Positions 26,703 to 37,351 of a stretch of DNA of 48,827 nt are shown here, in pieces; positions within the stretch are counted from its first letter, which is position 1, and each line of letters opens with the position of its first letter. Below the pieces are notes generated by a model. That model was not told where the DNA came from, made no database searches, and saw nothing but the letters and a program-made list of their open reading frames with translations. This DNA is from Shewanella saliphila (lineage in GTDB: Bacteria; Pseudomonadota; Gammaproteobacteria; Enterobacterales; Shewanellaceae): NCBI RefSeq assembly GCF_014648295.1, contig NZ_BMQV01000040.1, forward strand, positions 1 through 48,827. The letters run 5' to 3'. The translations under genes and the position numbers were made by a program.

Positions 26703-27431
26703 ATGACTACTGTTTCAATGCGCGACATGCTACAAGCTGGTGTTCACTTCGGTCACCAAACACGTTACTGGAACCCAAAGATGAAGCCTTTCATCTTCGG
26801 CGCTCGTAACGGTGTACACATCATCAACCTTGAGCACACTGTACCAATGTTCAACGAAGCTTTAGCTTTCATTAGCAACGTTGCTTCTAAGAAAGGTAAA
26901 GTATTATTCGTAGGTACTAAGCGCGCTGCTGGCGAAGCTATCAAAGAATCTGCAATTTCTTGTGACCAGTACTATGTTGATCACCGCTGGTTAGGCGGTA
27001 TGTTAACAAACTGGAAAACTGTTCGTCAGTCAATCAAGCGTCTTAAAGAGCTAGAAAGCCAGTCTGTAGACGGTACTTTCGACAAGCTTACTAAGAAAGA
27101 AGCGCTAATGCGTTCACGCGAATTAGACAAGTTAGAAAAGTCTTTAGGCGGAATTAAAAACATGGGCGGCTTACCTGACGTATTATTCGTTATCGGTGCT
27201 GACCATGAGCATATCGCTATTAAAGAAGCAAACAACCTAGGTATCCCAGTTGTTGCAGTTGTTGATACTAACTCTGCGCCAGACGGTGTTAACTACATCG
27301 TTCCTGGTAACGACGACGCGATGCGTGCTATTCGTTTGTACACTTCATCTGTTGCTGCTGCTGCCAACTCTGGCCGTGGTCAAGATTTAGCTGTTCAAGC
27401 TGAGCAAGACGGTTTCGTAGAAGCTGTTTAA
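26703..27431 (+). CDS. rpsB: 30S ribosomal protein S2
   Basis: S2 is a small-subunit protein that helps to place S1 on the ribosome. The start at ATG 26703 gives [20 protein letters not shown], the standard opening; the 13 extra codons up to ATG 26664 are leader sequence. Typical motifs are [20 protein letters not shown] near 21 and [20 protein letters not shown] near 95. The length of 242 matches E. coli (241). Codon use is strongly biased, as expected for a highly expressed gene. It is followed by an attenuating hairpin and tsf. Confidence 0.99.
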   Translation: MTTVSMRDMLQAGVHFGHQTRYWNPKMKPFIFGARNGVHIINLEHTVPMFNEALAFISNVASKKGKVLFVGTKRAAGEAIKESAISCDQYYVDHRWLGGMLTNWKTVRQSIKRLKELESQSVDGTFDKLTKKEALMRSRELDKLEKSLGGIKNMGGLPDVLFVIGADHEHIAIKEANNLGIPVVAVVDTNSAPDGVNYIVPGNDDAMRAIRLYTSSVAAAANSGRGQDLAVQAEQDGFVEAV

Positions 27432-27482
27432 TAAGGCGTGATGGTTACCATCTCCCTTATTTGCCAATAACATAATTGGTGA

Positions 27483-27508
27483 ACAGGGGCCTTTTGGCCC
27501 CTGTTTTA
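27483..27508 (+). terminator. Hairpin with T run between rpsB and tsf
   Basis: ACAGGGGCC and GGCCCCTGT arms around a TTTT loop, then a T run. As in E. coli, this would lower tsf expression relative to rpsB. Confidence 0.88.
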
Positions 27509-27548
27509 TAAATGCATAATTAGACGAATTAAATTAGAGGATTTAACA

Positions 27549-28400
27549 ATGGCAATTACTGCTGCCCAAGTTAAAGAACTTCGTGACCGCACTGGCGCTG
27601 GCATGATGGACTGTAAGAATGCACTGACTGAAACTAACGGTGACATCGAATTAGCAATTGATAACATGCGTAAGAGCGGCGCTGCAAAAGCGGCTAAAAA
27701 AGCGGGTAACATCGCTGCTGACGGTACTATTCTAATCAAGAACGGCGACGGTTTCGCTGCACTTTTAGAAGTTAACTGCCAAACTGACTTCGTTGCTAAA
27801 GATTCAAACTTCCTTGGTTTTGCTAACGCAGTGTTAGACGTTGCTGCAGCATCTAAAGTGACTATTGAAGATCTTAAAGCACAGTTTGAAGAAACGCGTG
27901 TTGCTTTAGTGGCTAAAATTGGTGAAAACATCAACGTTCGTCGCGTTGAGTACATCGATGGTGCTAACCTATCTTCATACCGCCACGGCGACCGTATCGG
28001 TGTTGTTGTTACTGGTGAAGCTGATGAAGAAACGTTAAAGCATATCGCTATGCACGTTGCTGCTTCTAAGCCTGAATTCGTTAATCCTGAAGATGTACCT
28101 GCAGATCTTGTTGAAAGAGAACGAGCTCTACAAGTAGAAATCGCAATGAACGAAGGTAAGCCACAAGAAATCGCTGAAAAGATGGTTTCTGGTCGTATGA
28201 AGAAGTTCACTGGTGAGATCTCTCTTACTGGTCAAGCTTACATCATGGAACCTAAGAAAACTGTTGGCGAAATTCTTAAAGAGAAAAAAGCAACAGTAAC
28301 TAACTTCATTCGTTTAGAAGTTGGTGAAGGTATCGAGAAGAAAGCAGAAGATTTTGCTGCTGAAGTAGCTGCTCAAATCGCTGCAACTAAAAAAGCGTAA
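27549..28400 (+). CDS. tsf: Elongation factor Ts
   Basis: EF-Ts is the GDP/GTP exchange factor of EF-Tu. The 283-residue protein begins [20 protein letters not shown] and has the conserved [20 protein letters not shown] near 21 and the [14 protein letters not shown] core motif near 74 (TDF-V contacts EF-Tu). The C-terminal region ends [17 protein letters not shown] ribosome site is upstream. Strong codon bias marks high expression. It lies in the rpsB-tsf-pyrH-frr block. Confidence 0.99.
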   Translation: MAITAAQVKELRDRTGAGMMDCKNALTETNGDIELAIDNMRKSGAAKAAKKAGNIAADGTILIKNGDGFAALLEVNCQTDFVAKDSNFLGFANAVLDVAAASKVTIEDLKAQFEETRVALVAKIGENINVRRVEYIDGANLSSYRHGDRIGVVVTGEADEETLKHIAMHVAASKPEFVNPEDVPADLVERERALQVEIAMNEGKPQEIAEKMVSGRMKKFTGEISLTGQAYIMEPKKTVGEILKEKKATVTNFIRLEVGEGIEKKAEDFAAEVAAQIAATKKA

Positions 28401-28422
28401 TCGCTTTTTCTCTAAGTACCCT

Positions 28423-28448
28423 AAGACCGCAGCAACCGCTGCGGTCTT
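28423..28448 (+). terminator. Hairpin between tsf and pyrH
   Basis: AAGACCGCAGC and GCTGCGGTCTT arms around AACC. There is only a weak T run after it, so it probably ends most rpsB-tsf transcripts while letting some pass to pyrH, or stabilises the 3' end. Confidence 0.7.
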
Positions 28449-28469
28449 GTTATAATCAGGACGAAAATT

Positions 28470-29207
28470 ATGAGCACCAATCCAAAACCAGCGTTTAGAC
28501 GTATTCTGCTTAAATTAAGCGGTGAAGCATTAATGGGCGAAGAAGGCTTCGGCATTGACCCAAAAGTACTTGATCGTATGGCGCAAGAAGTAAAAGAGCT
28601 TGTTGAACTCGGCATTCAAGTTGGTGTGGTCATTGGTGGTGGTAATCTGTTTCGTGGTGAAGGCTTAGCAAAAGCTGGCATGAACCGCGTGGTGGGCGAT
28701 CACATGGGTATGTTGGCAACGGTAATGAATGGCTTAGCCATGCGTGATGCCTTGCACCGTGCATATGTTAATGCTCGCCTAATGTCAGCCATTCCGTTAA
28801 AAGGTGTGTGTGATGACTACAACTGGGCTGAAGCGATTAGCTTATTAAAATCGGGCCGTGTAGTGATTTTTGCTGCAGGTACTGGTAATCCTTTTTGCAC
28901 GACCGATTCTGCAGCGTGTTTACGCGGAATTGAAATTGAAGCTGAAGTGGTATTAAAAGGGACTAAAGTAGATGGTGTATACTCTGCTGACCCAATGAAA
29001 AACCCTGAAGCAGTTAAATATGACACGTTAAGCTATGCCGAAGTCCTTGAATCAGAATTAAAAGTAATGGACCTTGCAGCATTTACCATGGCGCGTGATC
29101 ATGATATGCCAATTTTAGTGTTCAATATGAACAAGCCTGGCGCACTTCGCCGCGTGATTATGGGTGAAGATGAAGGTACTGTTATTAGTAGTAAAAAACC
29201 TGCTTAA
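28470..29207 (+). CDS. pyrH: UMP kinase PyrH
   Basis: PyrH phosphorylates UMP to UDP and is feedback inhibited by UTP. The 245-residue protein has the amino-acid-kinase fold motifs [20 protein letters not shown] near 9-28, [20 protein letters not shown] near 51, [20 protein letters not shown] near 77 and [20 protein letters not shown] near 137. Length matches E. coli (241). A GGACG-type ribosome site is upstream. Confidence 0.98.
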   Translation: MSTNPKPAFRRILLKLSGEALMGEEGFGIDPKVLDRMAQEVKELVELGIQVGVVIGGGNLFRGEGLAKAGMNRVVGDHMGMLATVMNGLAMRDALHRAYVNARLMSAIPLKGVCDDYNWAEAISLLKSGRVVIFAAGTGNPFCTTDSAACLRGIEIEAEVVLKGTKVDGVYSADPMKNPEAVKYDTLSYAEVLESELKVMDLAAFTMARDHDMPILVFNMNKPGALRRVIMGEDEGTVISSKKPA

Positions 29208-29349
29208 TCACAGAAGTAAAAAATAGTTATACCAAATAATATTTATTCTTATCAAAGTGTAAATTAACTGTTTGAGCTGTTTTATTGCTTGTGTCATTCT
29301 TAGACCAAAGCTCAAGCACACATGAATTTGTGACAAAAAGGAAATTATT

Positions 29350-29907
29350 GTGATTGATACTATTATGTTAGATGCGCAAGAGCGCATGGGTAAATGCGTT
29401 GATGCGACTAAAAACCAAATGGCTAAAGTGCGTACTGGCCGTGCACACCCAAGTTTATTAGACTCTATTCAAGTTTCTTATTACGGTTCTATGGCGCCAC
29501 TTAACCAGGTTGGTAACGTCGGTGTTGAAGACTCGCGTACATTAACTGTCACTGTGTTTGACCGTACTATGGTTCAAGCAGTAGAAAAAGCCATCATGAG
29601 CTCTGATTTAGGCTTAAACCCTATGACAGCGGGTGCAACCTTACGTATTCCGTTACCCGCATTGACAGAAGAGCGTCGTAAAGACTTTATCAAAGTGGTT
29701 AAAAACGAAGCTGAAAATGGCCGTATTGCTATCCGTAACGTACGTCGCGATGCCATCAGCGAAGTTAAGAAGCTTGAAAAAGCCAAAGAATGTACTGAAG
29801 ATGATGTGCGCCGCAGTGAAGACGAAGTGCAAAAATACACTGATTCTTACATCAAAAATATCGACACCATTTTAGCAGCGAAAGAAAAAGAGTTGATGGA
29901 AGTATAA
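29350..29907 (+). CDS. frr: Ribosome recycling factor
   Basis: RRF works with EF-G to split ribosomes after termination. The protein has exactly 185 residues, as in E. coli. It starts at GTG 29350, which gives the usual [15 protein letters not shown] opening, and an AAAAGGAAA ribosome site precedes it. Conserved segments include [20 protein letters not shown] near 25 and [20 protein letters not shown] near 98. The 142-base gap after pyrH may hold an extra promoter. Confidence 0.98.
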   Translation: MIDTIMLDAQERMGKCVDATKNQMAKVRTGRAHPSLLDSIQVSYYGSMAPLNQVGNVGVEDSRTLTVTVFDRTMVQAVEKAIMSSDLGLNPMTAGATLRIPLPALTEERRKDFIKVVKNEAENGRIAIRNVRRDAISEVKKLEKAKECTEDDVRRSEDEVQKYTDSYIKNIDTILAAKEKELMEV

Positions 29908-29934
29908 TCTCTCGACATAGACGCTAGAGTTAAC

Positions 29935-29970
29935 ACGCCGTGTAAGGGTATACTACACGGCGTTTGTTTT
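29935..29970 (+). terminator. Intrinsic terminator after frr
   Basis: ACGCCGTGTA and TACACGGCGT arms with a 9-base loop, then TTGTTTTT. It divides the translation block from the envelope block starting with uppS, which may therefore have read-through or its own promoter. Confidence 0.85.
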
Positions 29971-29988
29971 TATAAAGGATTGCCGTAG

Positions 29989-30813
29989 ATGTCATCTACA
30001 GTTGAGTTTGAATCAGATCCAAATGCAGATCCGGAGTTAGTCGCTTCGCAATTGCTGCCGGGACAATTATCTGATGTTGTAAAACAATCTCTACCTAAGC
30101 ATGTTGCGATTATCATGGATGGTAATGGCCGCTGGGCCCAACTGCAGGGAAAAGCCCGAGTGTTTGGCCATAAAGCCGGTGTTAAAGCGGTACGTCGTGC
30201 AGTGAGCACTGCCAGCCAGTTAGGGATTAAATCATTAACACTGTTTGCTTTTTCGAGTGAAAATTGGCGGCGTCCAGACAAAGAAGTCAACTTATTGATG
30301 GAGCTGTTTTTTACGGTATTGCAGCGCGAATTGAAATTACTTGATAAAAACCAAGTCAAGCTCAATATTATTGGCGATATCAGCCGTTTTTCACCGCGTT
30401 TGCAAAAGCAAATTGCCGCCGCACAAGAAAAAACGGCAGGCAACACTGGCTTAATATTGAACGTGGCAGCTAATTACGGTGGCCGCTGGGATATTTTACA
30501 AGCGGCACAAAAATTAGCCGAAAAAGTCGCAACTGGCGAAATCAGCAGCAGTCAGATGACTGAAGATGCACTAAATGAACATTTATGCATGCAAAATCAG
30601 AGCGAAGTTGATTTAATGATCCGTACAGGCGGTGATTACCGCATTAGTAACTTTGTTTTGTGGCAGGCCGCCTATGCCGAATTGGTGTTTACTGACACCC
30701 TGTGGCCTGACTTTGATGAACAAGCATTTCGCGATGCACTTGTCATTTTTGCTAGTCGGCAGCGCCGTTTTGGTTTGACTGGGAGTCAAATCGAAGAAAT
30801 ACGCGCAATATAA
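29989..30813 (+). CDS. uppS: Undecaprenyl diphosphate synthase UppS (IspU)
   Basis: UppS adds eight isoprene units to farnesyl diphosphate to make the C55 carrier for peptidoglycan and other polymers. Motifs: [20 protein letters not shown] (about 38-57, catalytic Asp), [12 protein letters not shown] near 86, [20 protein letters not shown] near 206 and [14 protein letters not shown] near 228. An N-terminal extension of about 25 acidic residues makes it longer (274) than E. coli UppS (253). Confidence 0.98.
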   Translation: MSSTVEFESDPNADPELVASQLLPGQLSDVVKQSLPKHVAIIMDGNGRWAQLQGKARVFGHKAGVKAVRRAVSTASQLGIKSLTLFAFSSENWRRPDKEVNLLMELFFTVLQRELKLLDKNQVKLNIIGDISRFSPRLQKQIAAAQEKTAGNTGLILNVAANYGGRWDILQAAQKLAEKVATGEISSSQMTEDALNEHLCMQNQSEVDLMIRTGGDYRISNFVLWQAAYAELVFTDTLWPDFDEQAFRDALVIFASRQRRFGLTGSQIEEIRAI

Positions 30814-30832
30814 AATTTAAGAGGATTAGTTT

Positions 30833-31690
30833 TTGCTAAAACAACGAATAATAACAGCATTGTGGTTAATCCCAATTGTACTCGGGGCGATATTTTTACT
30901 ACCAGCAAATTACTTTGCATGGGTTTTAGTACCAGTGTTTTTAATTGCAGCAAAAGAGTGGGGCAGTTTTATTGACCCTCAATGCAATGCGACTCAATGG
31001 TCTTTTACGGCCACCTTAGGTTTTTTGCTTATCGCGCTTAATTTAACCGTACCAGTTGATGTGTTGTGGTTTAAAGGCCAATTACACCCAATGTACCTGG
31101 CAATCATCACCATTGGTGTGTTTTGGTGGCTTGTTAGTTCAGTGCTGGTGTTTAGCTTTCCTAAAAGTGCCAAGTTTTGGCAAACCAGCCCAATGCTCAA
31201 ATCGATGTTTGGTCAACTCACATTAGTGCCATGTTTTGCCTCGCTAATCGCACTCAAATCGTTAAGCAGCAATGTTGATCCTTATTACGGTGGCGCACTG
31301 GTGTTTTTAGTGATGCTAGTGGTATGGGCTACCGATACTGGTGCATATTTTGCGGGCCGCACGTTAGGTAAACACAAATTGATGCCAAGCGTTAGCCCAG
31401 CTAAAACTTTAGAAGGCCTCGCTGGCGGGTTGATTACTAGTATGGTTGTGGTTGCTGGCGTTATGTATGTTGCACCTGAGCAAGAGCTTGGATTACTGGT
31501 TGCAGTGACGTTAGTCACTGCATTGGCCTCTGCATTTGGTGACTTATCTGAAAGCATGTTTAAACGTGCAGCCAATATTAAAGATTCAGGCACCATCTTA
31601 CCTGGCCATGGTGGTATTTTAGACCGCATCGACAGCTTAACTGCGGCCTTACCCGTGTTTACCTTTATCTATATTGCAATGTGGATGTAA
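30833..31690 (+). CDS. cdsA: Phosphatidate cytidylyltransferase CdsA
   Basis: CdsA makes CDP-diacylglycerol from phosphatidic acid and CTP, the branch point of phospholipid synthesis. The 285-residue protein has about eight membrane helices and the C-terminal signature [20 protein letters not shown] followed by GILDRIDS (about 239-266). The start is TTG at 30833 behind AAGAGGATTAG; no ATG fits the N-terminal helix. Its stop overlaps the dxr start. Confidence 0.97.
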   Translation: MLKQRIITALWLIPIVLGAIFLLPANYFAWVLVPVFLIAAKEWGSFIDPQCNATQWSFTATLGFLLIALNLTVPVDVLWFKGQLHPMYLAIITIGVFWWLVSSVLVFSFPKSAKFWQTSPMLKSMFGQLTLVPCFASLIALKSLSSNVDPYYGGALVFLVMLVVWATDTGAYFAGRTLGKHKLMPSVSPAKTLEGLAGGLITSMVVVAGVMYVAPEQELGLLVAVTLVTALASAFGDLSESMFKRAANIKDSGTILPGHGGILDRIDSLTAALPVFTFIYIAMWM

Positions 31691-32886
31691 TGCCAATGCA
31701 AAATATGGTGATATTAGGAGCAACAGGCTCCATAGGGGCAAGTACGCTCAGTGTGATTGCGAACAACCCGACTGAATTTAATGTTTACGCTCTAGTGGCC
31801 AATGCCAGTGTCGATAAGATGCTGGCACTGTGTTTACAACATCAGCCTCAATACGCGCATATGGTTAATGAACACGCCGCTATGCAGCTTAAAGCGCAGC
31901 TCCCAGCCGGTTGCGTTACCGAGGTAACCACAGGCGCACAGGCGCTTAATGCACTCGTTACTGATAGTCGCACCGATACGGTCATGGCCGCCATTGTTGG
32001 CGCAGCAGGTCTAGTGCCTACGTTTGATGCCGTAAAGGCGGGTAAACGTGTGTTGTTGGCCAATAAAGAAGCGCTCGTGATGTCGGGCGAATTGTTTATG
32101 AACACAGCTAAAGCCTCAGGTGCTACCGTGCTACCTGTCGATAGCGAGCACAATGCGATTTTTCAATGTTTACCCGCGCAAGTTCAGGGGCAACTTGGCT
32201 ACTGCGACCTTGGCCAACATGGCATTTCACATATCTTATTAACCGGTTCAGGCGGTCCGTTTTTACAAACCGACCTAAGCACCTTAAGTGCCATGACACC
32301 GGCTCAAGCCTGTAATCATCCTAATTGGTCTATGGGTCCTAAAATCTCAGTAGATTCTGCCACTATGATGAATAAAGGCTTAGAGTTTATTGAAGCTCGC
32401 TGGCTGTTTAATACTCAAAAAGAACAGCTGAAAGTGGTGATTCATCCGCAAAGCGTGATTCATTCTATGGTGCAGTATCGAGATGGTTCGGTTATCGCAC
32501 AAATGGGAAATCCAGATATGCGCACTCCAATTGCTCATTGTATGAGCTATCCGCAAAGAATTCACGCTGGTGTTGAACCTTTAGACTTTTTCAAAGTCGG
32601 ACAATTAAGCTTTTGTGAACCTGACTTTAGCCGCTTTCCATGTTTACAATTAGCGATGCAAGCCTGTGAACAAGGTCAAGAAGCCACGACAGTGTTGAAC
32701 GCAGCCAATGAAATTGCTGTTGATGCATTTTTAAAAGGTCAGATACGCTTTACTGATATAGCGGATGTTAATCATCGCTGTTTAGATTCGGTACAACAAA
32801 CTCGACTCGCCAGCATTGAAGATATTTTACAGCTCGATGAGCAGGCGCGTGTAACCGCGAAGTCAGTAATTAAAACACTTAATTAA
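31690..32886 (+). CDS. dxr: 1-deoxy-D-xylulose 5-phosphate reductoisomerase
   Basis: Dxr (IspC) makes 2-C-methyl-D-erythritol 4-phosphate with NADPH, the committed step of the MEP isoprenoid pathway, and is the fosmidomycin target. Motifs: [16 protein letters not shown] (NADPH), [15 protein letters not shown] near 119, [14 protein letters not shown] near 148 (metal-binding Asp and Glu) and [20 protein letters not shown] near 215. The open frame begins at GTG 31681, but ATG 31690 overlaps the cdsA stop as TAATG and is preferred; ATG 31696 is also possible. In E. coli dxr precedes uppS; here it follows cdsA. Confidence 0.97.
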   Translation: MPMQNMVILGATGSIGASTLSVIANNPTEFNVYALVANASVDKMLALCLQHQPQYAHMVNEHAAMQLKAQLPAGCVTEVTTGAQALNALVTDSRTDTVMAAIVGAAGLVPTFDAVKAGKRVLLANKEALVMSGELFMNTAKASGATVLPVDSEHNAIFQCLPAQVQGQLGYCDLGQHGISHILLTGSGGPFLQTDLSTLSAMTPAQACNHPNWSMGPKISVDSATMMNKGLEFIEARWLFNTQKEQLKVVIHPQSVIHSMVQYRDGSVIAQMGNPDMRTPIAHCMSYPQRIHAGVEPLDFFKVGQLSFCEPDFSRFPCLQLAMQACEQGQEATTVLNAANEIAVDAFLKGQIRFTDIADVNHRCLDSVQQTRLASIEDILQLDEQARVTAKSVIKTLN

Positions 32887-32898
32887 TTCAGGGAAATA

Positions 32899-34269
32899 AT
32901 GATAGATTTTTTGTGGAGCCTTGGTTCATTTATCGTTGCATTGGGTATTTTAATTACTGCCCATGAATACGGCCATTTCTGGGTTGCTCGTCGTTGTGGC
33001 GTCAAAGTGGAGCGTTTCTCTATTGGGTTTGGTAAAGCCATTTGGCGTAAAGTAGGCCAAGACGGTACTGAGTATGTGGTCGCGATGATCCCACTCGGTG
33101 GTTACGTTAAAATGCTCGATGAGCGGGTTGAAGATGTACCTGCTGAATTAGTTGACCAGGCTTTTAACCGTAAAACGGTATGGCAACGTATTGCCATTGT
33201 ATCTGCAGGCCCCATTGCTAACTTTATTTTTGCCATTGTTGCTTTGTACATTATGTACATAATTGGTACCCCGTCACTTAAACCGGTTATCGATAGCACC
33301 AAATTAGACAGTCCTGCAGGCATCATCAATGTGGTCGAGCCACAACAGATTATTGCTGTGTCAGGCCAAAACGTGCGCACTTGGGAAGAAGTGAACCTGG
33401 CTTTAGTCGGACACATTGGAGACAGCAGTCTCGATTTAACCATCGCGCCGCTAGCAACCTTGTCGGGCATGGATATGCCGACAAAGACAGTCACGTTAGA
33501 TACAAGTGACTGGGTGTTTGACCCAGAAAAAACCTCACCTATCACCTCGTTAGGTTTACATATTTTCCGCCCAGGTATTGACCCCACCATTGCCGTTGTC
33601 AGTGCTGACAGTGCCGCAGAGCAAGCGGGTTTACAGGTGGGTGACACCTTAACCAGTATTAACGGTAACCCTTACAGTGATTGGAATGCTTTTGTTGATG
33701 TGGTACAAACATCGGCAAACCAAACAATCAACATGACATTGATACGTGATGGCCAAGTCATCCATGTCGATGTGACACCTAAAGCACAACAAAACGCAGA
33801 TGGGCAAACCATTGGTATTGTTGGCATAAGCCCAACTCAAGCACCATGGCCAGATAATATGCGCTTTGAACTTGAGTATGGCATAGTAGATTCGCTCATC
33901 GCGGCAGCAGACAAAACGTGGCAACTCGTTGTGGTCAGCTTCAAGATGATTGGAAAGTTATTTACCGGCGATGTGTCGGTGAAAAACCTAAGCGGTCCTA
34001 TCTCGATTGCACAAGGCGCAGGCGCCAGTGCAAGTTACGGGTTAGTGTATTTTCTTGGGTTTATCGCGCTCATCAGCGTTAACTTAGGCATTATTAATTT
34101 AATGCCTTTGCCAGTGCTCGATGGTGGACACTTGCTGTATTACTTTGTAGAAGTGATTACTGGTAAGCCTGTACCGGAAAAGGTACAGGAAATAGGTTTC
34201 AGGTTTGGCGCAGCTTTGCTGCTAATGTTGATGGGCGTAGCCTTATTCAACGATTTTGCCCGACTCTGA
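32899..34269 (+). CDS. rseP: RIP metalloprotease RseP
   Basis: RseP is the inner-membrane site-2 protease that cleaves RseA to release sigma-E under envelope stress and also cuts leftover signal peptides. The 456-residue protein has the zinc motif ITAHEYGHFWVARRCGV (HExxH, about 20) in the first helix, two PDZ domains (about 115-205 and 210-300) and the third-ligand motif INLGIINLMPLPVLDGGHLL (Asp about 410). Located 12 bases after dxr and 31 before bamA, the usual place. Confidence 0.97.
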   Translation: MIDFLWSLGSFIVALGILITAHEYGHFWVARRCGVKVERFSIGFGKAIWRKVGQDGTEYVVAMIPLGGYVKMLDERVEDVPAELVDQAFNRKTVWQRIAIVSAGPIANFIFAIVALYIMYIIGTPSLKPVIDSTKLDSPAGIINVVEPQQIIAVSGQNVRTWEEVNLALVGHIGDSSLDLTIAPLATLSGMDMPTKTVTLDTSDWVFDPEKTSPITSLGLHIFRPGIDPTIAVVSADSAAEQAGLQVGDTLTSINGNPYSDWNAFVDVVQTSANQTINMTLIRDGQVIHVDVTPKAQQNADGQTIGIVGISPTQAPWPDNMRFELEYGIVDSLIAAADKTWQLVVVSFKMIGKLFTGDVSVKNLSGPISIAQGAGASASYGLVYFLGFIALISVNLGIINLMPLPVLDGGHLLYYFVEVITGKPVPEKVQEIGFRFGAALLLMLMGVALFNDFARL

Positions 34270-34300
34270 GCAAGGACAGACAAATAATTAGAAGTGCTCT

Positions 34301-36784
34301 ATGAGATTGAATAAAATTTTTGCCTCGATGTTATTCGTCGGCGCGTCTTTTTCAGGGAATGGTTGGGCAGAGTCTTTCCAACCTTTTGAAGTGACCGACA
34401 TTCAAGTAGAAGGTTTGCAACGAGTTGCTCTCGGTGCAGCGCTATTAAGTTTGCCTGTGAAAGTAGGTGACACGATAGATGAAGTTAAATTACAGCAAGC
34501 CATTAAGAGCCTGTATGGTTCGACCAACTTTGAAAACATCAGTATTAGCCATGAAAATGGCATTTTGTATGTGAACGTCAAAGAACGTCCAACCATCAGT
34601 ATTATCTCGTTTGAAGGCAACAAAGACATCAAAGACGAACAGCTACAAGAAAGTCTTGATGGTTCTGGTGTTAAATCAGGTGAGTCGTTAGATAGAACGA
34701 TGTTGTCAGGCATTGAAAAAGGCCTGCAAGATTTCTATTACGGCGTGGGTAAGTATGGCGCTAAAGTTGAAGCGCAAATCATAAATTTACCGCGTAACCG
34801 TGTTGAACTTAAATTTAAGTTTACTGAAGGCCTTGCGGCAGAAATTCGTCAAATTAACGTAGTAGGTAACACAGTCTTTTCTGACTCAGAGCTGATTAGC
34901 ATGCTTGAGCTTAAAGACTTTGTCGCCTGGTGGGATTTATTCGGCGAGCGTCGCTATCAAAAGCAAAAACTACAAGCCGACTTAGAAACCATTAAGACGT
35001 ATTATCACAACCAAGGCTATATTCGCTTTGAAGTGACGTCTACTCAGGTTGCGATGACGCCAGACCGTAAAGGTTTGTACATCACAATTAACGTTAATGA
35101 AGGCGAAAAATACAAGGTTAAAGACGTTAACTTAGTGGGCGACCTTATGGGCCGTGAAGAGTTAATGAAATCGATTTTGCCAATTAAACCCGGCAATATG
35201 TACAACGGTGCAGATGTGACATTCACCGAAGAAATGTACAGTAAATACCTTGGCCGTTTTGGTTACGCTTACCCAGAAGTCAAAACCTATCCAGAAATTG
35301 ATGATGAAAACAAAGAAGTTGTTCTCAACATCAATGTTAATCCTGGTAAACGTGTTTATGTTCGCTCTATCAACTTTACCGGTAATACCGTAACTAAAGA
35401 TGAAGTGATGCGTCGTGAATTGCGTCAAATGGAAGGGGCTTGGTTAAACTCAGCGCAAATCGAACAATCTAAAACTCGTCTTAACCGTTTGGGTTACTTC
35501 GAAACGGTTGAAACTGAAACCATTCAAGTGCCTGGCAGTGACGATCTTGTTGATGTCGCGGTTACCGTTAAAGAGCAACCATCAGGTTCGTTCAACGCGG
35601 GTGTGGGCTACGGTACAGAGTCAGGCGTTAGCTTACAGTTTGGTGTTGAGCAAAATAACTTCCTTGGTACCGGTAACCAAGCCGGTGTGAGCATTAACAC
35701 CAACAAATATTCAAAAAGTGCGACCTTGTCTTATACCGATCCGTATTTTACCAAAGACGGTGTCAGTTTAGGCGGAAGCATTTATTGGAACGAGTTTGAT
35801 GCTAACGAAGCTAACCTTGAGCGTTATAAGAACAAATCTTATGGTGTTGCATTGACTTCAGGCTTCCCAGTAAACGAATCTAACCGTTTAAATGGTGGTA
35901 TTGGTTATCGTCATAACACCATTTCTGAAATCTCATCTTACGAACAAGCGGTGCGTTTTTATAATATTTACCGTGAAACTGATGATGTCGATTCTGATTT
36001 AAGTTTTGATAACTTTGAGCTAAGTGCAGGATGGTATCGCAGTACGCTTAACCGTGGTACGTTCCCTACAGATGGTTCGTCGCAACGTTTTAGCGGTAAA
36101 GTGACGATACCGGGGTCAGATTTACAATATTTTAAAACTGACTTCGAAACTAACTTCTATTTCCCGATGACTCGTCAACACGGATTTGTTTTGTTAGCGC
36201 GAGCGCATTTAGGTTACGCTAACGGTTATGGTAGCTATAACGACAATGATCAAATTTTACCGTTCTGGGAGAACTACTACTCAGGTGGTTCAAGTTCATT
36301 GCGTGGCTTCTCCTCTAACTCTGTGGGTCCACGTTCATTCTATCTCTACCGTGGTAGTGAATCTTGTTCGCCAGACCCATCAGCGGATGGTTGTAGCTTA
36401 CCAGGCGACCCAGACTCAGTTTATGTGAGTGATGGTAGCTCTATTGGTGGTAACGCAATTGCAACCGCCAGTATTGAGATGATCGTGCCAACGCCATTCT
36501 TAGATGAAGCTTATACCAACTCGGTACGTACCAGCTTCTTCATCGATGCCGGTAACGTGTGGGATACTGAATTTGATTATGATGGCTATCGTTATTTACC
36601 TTCGGATCAATTTTCTCAGTTAAGTGATTATAGCGACCCTGAACGTATTCGGGCATCATGGGGTATGAGCGTACAGTGGTTGTCGCCTATGGGACCAATG
36701 GTATTCAGTTTAGCCTGGCCAATTAAAGAATATGAAGACGATGAAACAGAGATTTTCTCGTTCAATATTGGCAAAACGTTCTAA
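34301..36784 (+). CDS. bamA: Outer membrane protein assembly factor BamA
   Basis: BamA is the core of the BAM complex that folds beta-barrel proteins into the outer membrane. The 827-residue protein has a signal peptide (to about GWA-ESFQ), five POTRA domains (about 25-420) and a 16-strand barrel with the loop-6 motif SGGSSSLRGFSSNSVGPRSF (V/I-R-G-F type, near 663). The last residue is Phe (FNIGKTF), the barrel recognition signal. It is followed by skp. Length is near the family norm of 800-820. Confidence 0.98.
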   Translation: MRLNKIFASMLFVGASFSGNGWAESFQPFEVTDIQVEGLQRVALGAALLSLPVKVGDTIDEVKLQQAIKSLYGSTNFENISISHENGILYVNVKERPTISIISFEGNKDIKDEQLQESLDGSGVKSGESLDRTMLSGIEKGLQDFYYGVGKYGAKVEAQIINLPRNRVELKFKFTEGLAAEIRQINVVGNTVFSDSELISMLELKDFVAWWDLFGERRYQKQKLQADLETIKTYYHNQGYIRFEVTSTQVAMTPDRKGLYITINVNEGEKYKVKDVNLVGDLMGREELMKSILPIKPGNMYNGADVTFTEEMYSKYLGRFGYAYPEVKTYPEIDDENKEVVLNINVNPGKRVYVRSINFTGNTVTKDEVMRRELRQMEGAWLNSAQIEQSKTRLNRLGYFETVETETIQVPGSDDLVDVAVTVKEQPSGSFNAGVGYGTESGVSLQFGVEQNNFLGTGNQAGVSINTNKYSKSATLSYTDPYFTKDGVSLGGSIYWNEFDANEANLERYKNKSYGVALTSGFPVNESNRLNGGIGYRHNTISEISSYEQAVRFYNIYRETDDVDSDLSFDNFELSAGWYRSTLNRGTFPTDGSSQRFSGKVTIPGSDLQYFKTDFETNFYFPMTRQHGFVLLARAHLGYANGYGSYNDNDQILPFWENYYSGGSSSLRGFSSNSVGPRSFYLYRGSESCSPDPSADGCSLPGDPDSVYVSDGSSIGGNAIATASIEMIVPTPFLDEAYTNSVRTSFFIDAGNVWDTEFDYDGYRYLPSDQFSQLSDYSDPERIRASWGMSVQWLSPMGPMVFSLAWPIKEYEDDETEIFSFNIGKTF

Positions 36785-36839
36785 AACAAATACACTCGGC
36801 AAGTTTTGCTGATAACAACAAGTTTAAAAGGAGTCTACT

Positions 36840-37346
36840 TTGAAAAAGATGGTAAATCGCGCACTAGTTACTTTGGCATTTCTTGCTACACCTATGCTAG
36901 CTCACGCTGAGAAAATCGCAGTGGTTGATATGGGTGAAGTATTTGAGCAGTTGCCACAGCGCGAGCAAATTGCAAAGTCATTAAAAACTGAATTTGGCGA
37001 TCGTGTTGCTGAAGTTCAAAAAATGCAGGAAGAAATGCGTACGTTAGTTGAAAAGCAACAACGAGACGGCGCATTAATGAGCGACACTCAAAAAACTGAA
37101 TTAGTACGTAAAATGGAATCATTAAAGTCTGATTTCCAATTAAAAGGCAAAGCACTGGATGAAGACATGCGTCGTCGTCAAGGTGAAGAGCAAAACAAAC
37201 TATTAGTTCAAGTTCAACAAGCGATAAATACCATTGCTGGTAAAGAAGATTACGACCTAGTGTTACAACGTGGTGCAGTTATTTTTGTTAAGCCAGAAGC
37301 TGACATCAGCGGTAAAGTGGTTGAAGCCTTAAGCAAAGGCAAATAA
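36840..37346 (+). CDS. skp: Periplasmic chaperone Skp (OmpH)
   Basis: Skp is a jellyfish-shaped trimer that carries unfolded outer-membrane proteins across the periplasm to BAM. The 168-residue protein has a signal peptide ending LAHA-EKIAV, a short beta start (KIAVVDMGEVFEQLPQREQI) and a long coiled coil from about 45 to 125. The start is TTG at 36840: the AAAAGGAGT site is at the right distance for it and too far from the ATG at 36849. It sits between bamA and lpxD. Confidence 0.95.
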   Translation: MKKMVNRALVTLAFLATPMLAHAEKIAVVDMGEVFEQLPQREQIAKSLKTEFGDRVAEVQKMQEEMRTLVEKQQRDGALMSDTQKTELVRKMESLKSDFQLKGKALDEDMRRRQGEEQNKLLVQVQQAINTIAGKEDYDLVLQRGAVIFVKPEADISGKVVEALSKGK

Positions 37347-37351
37347 GTAAT

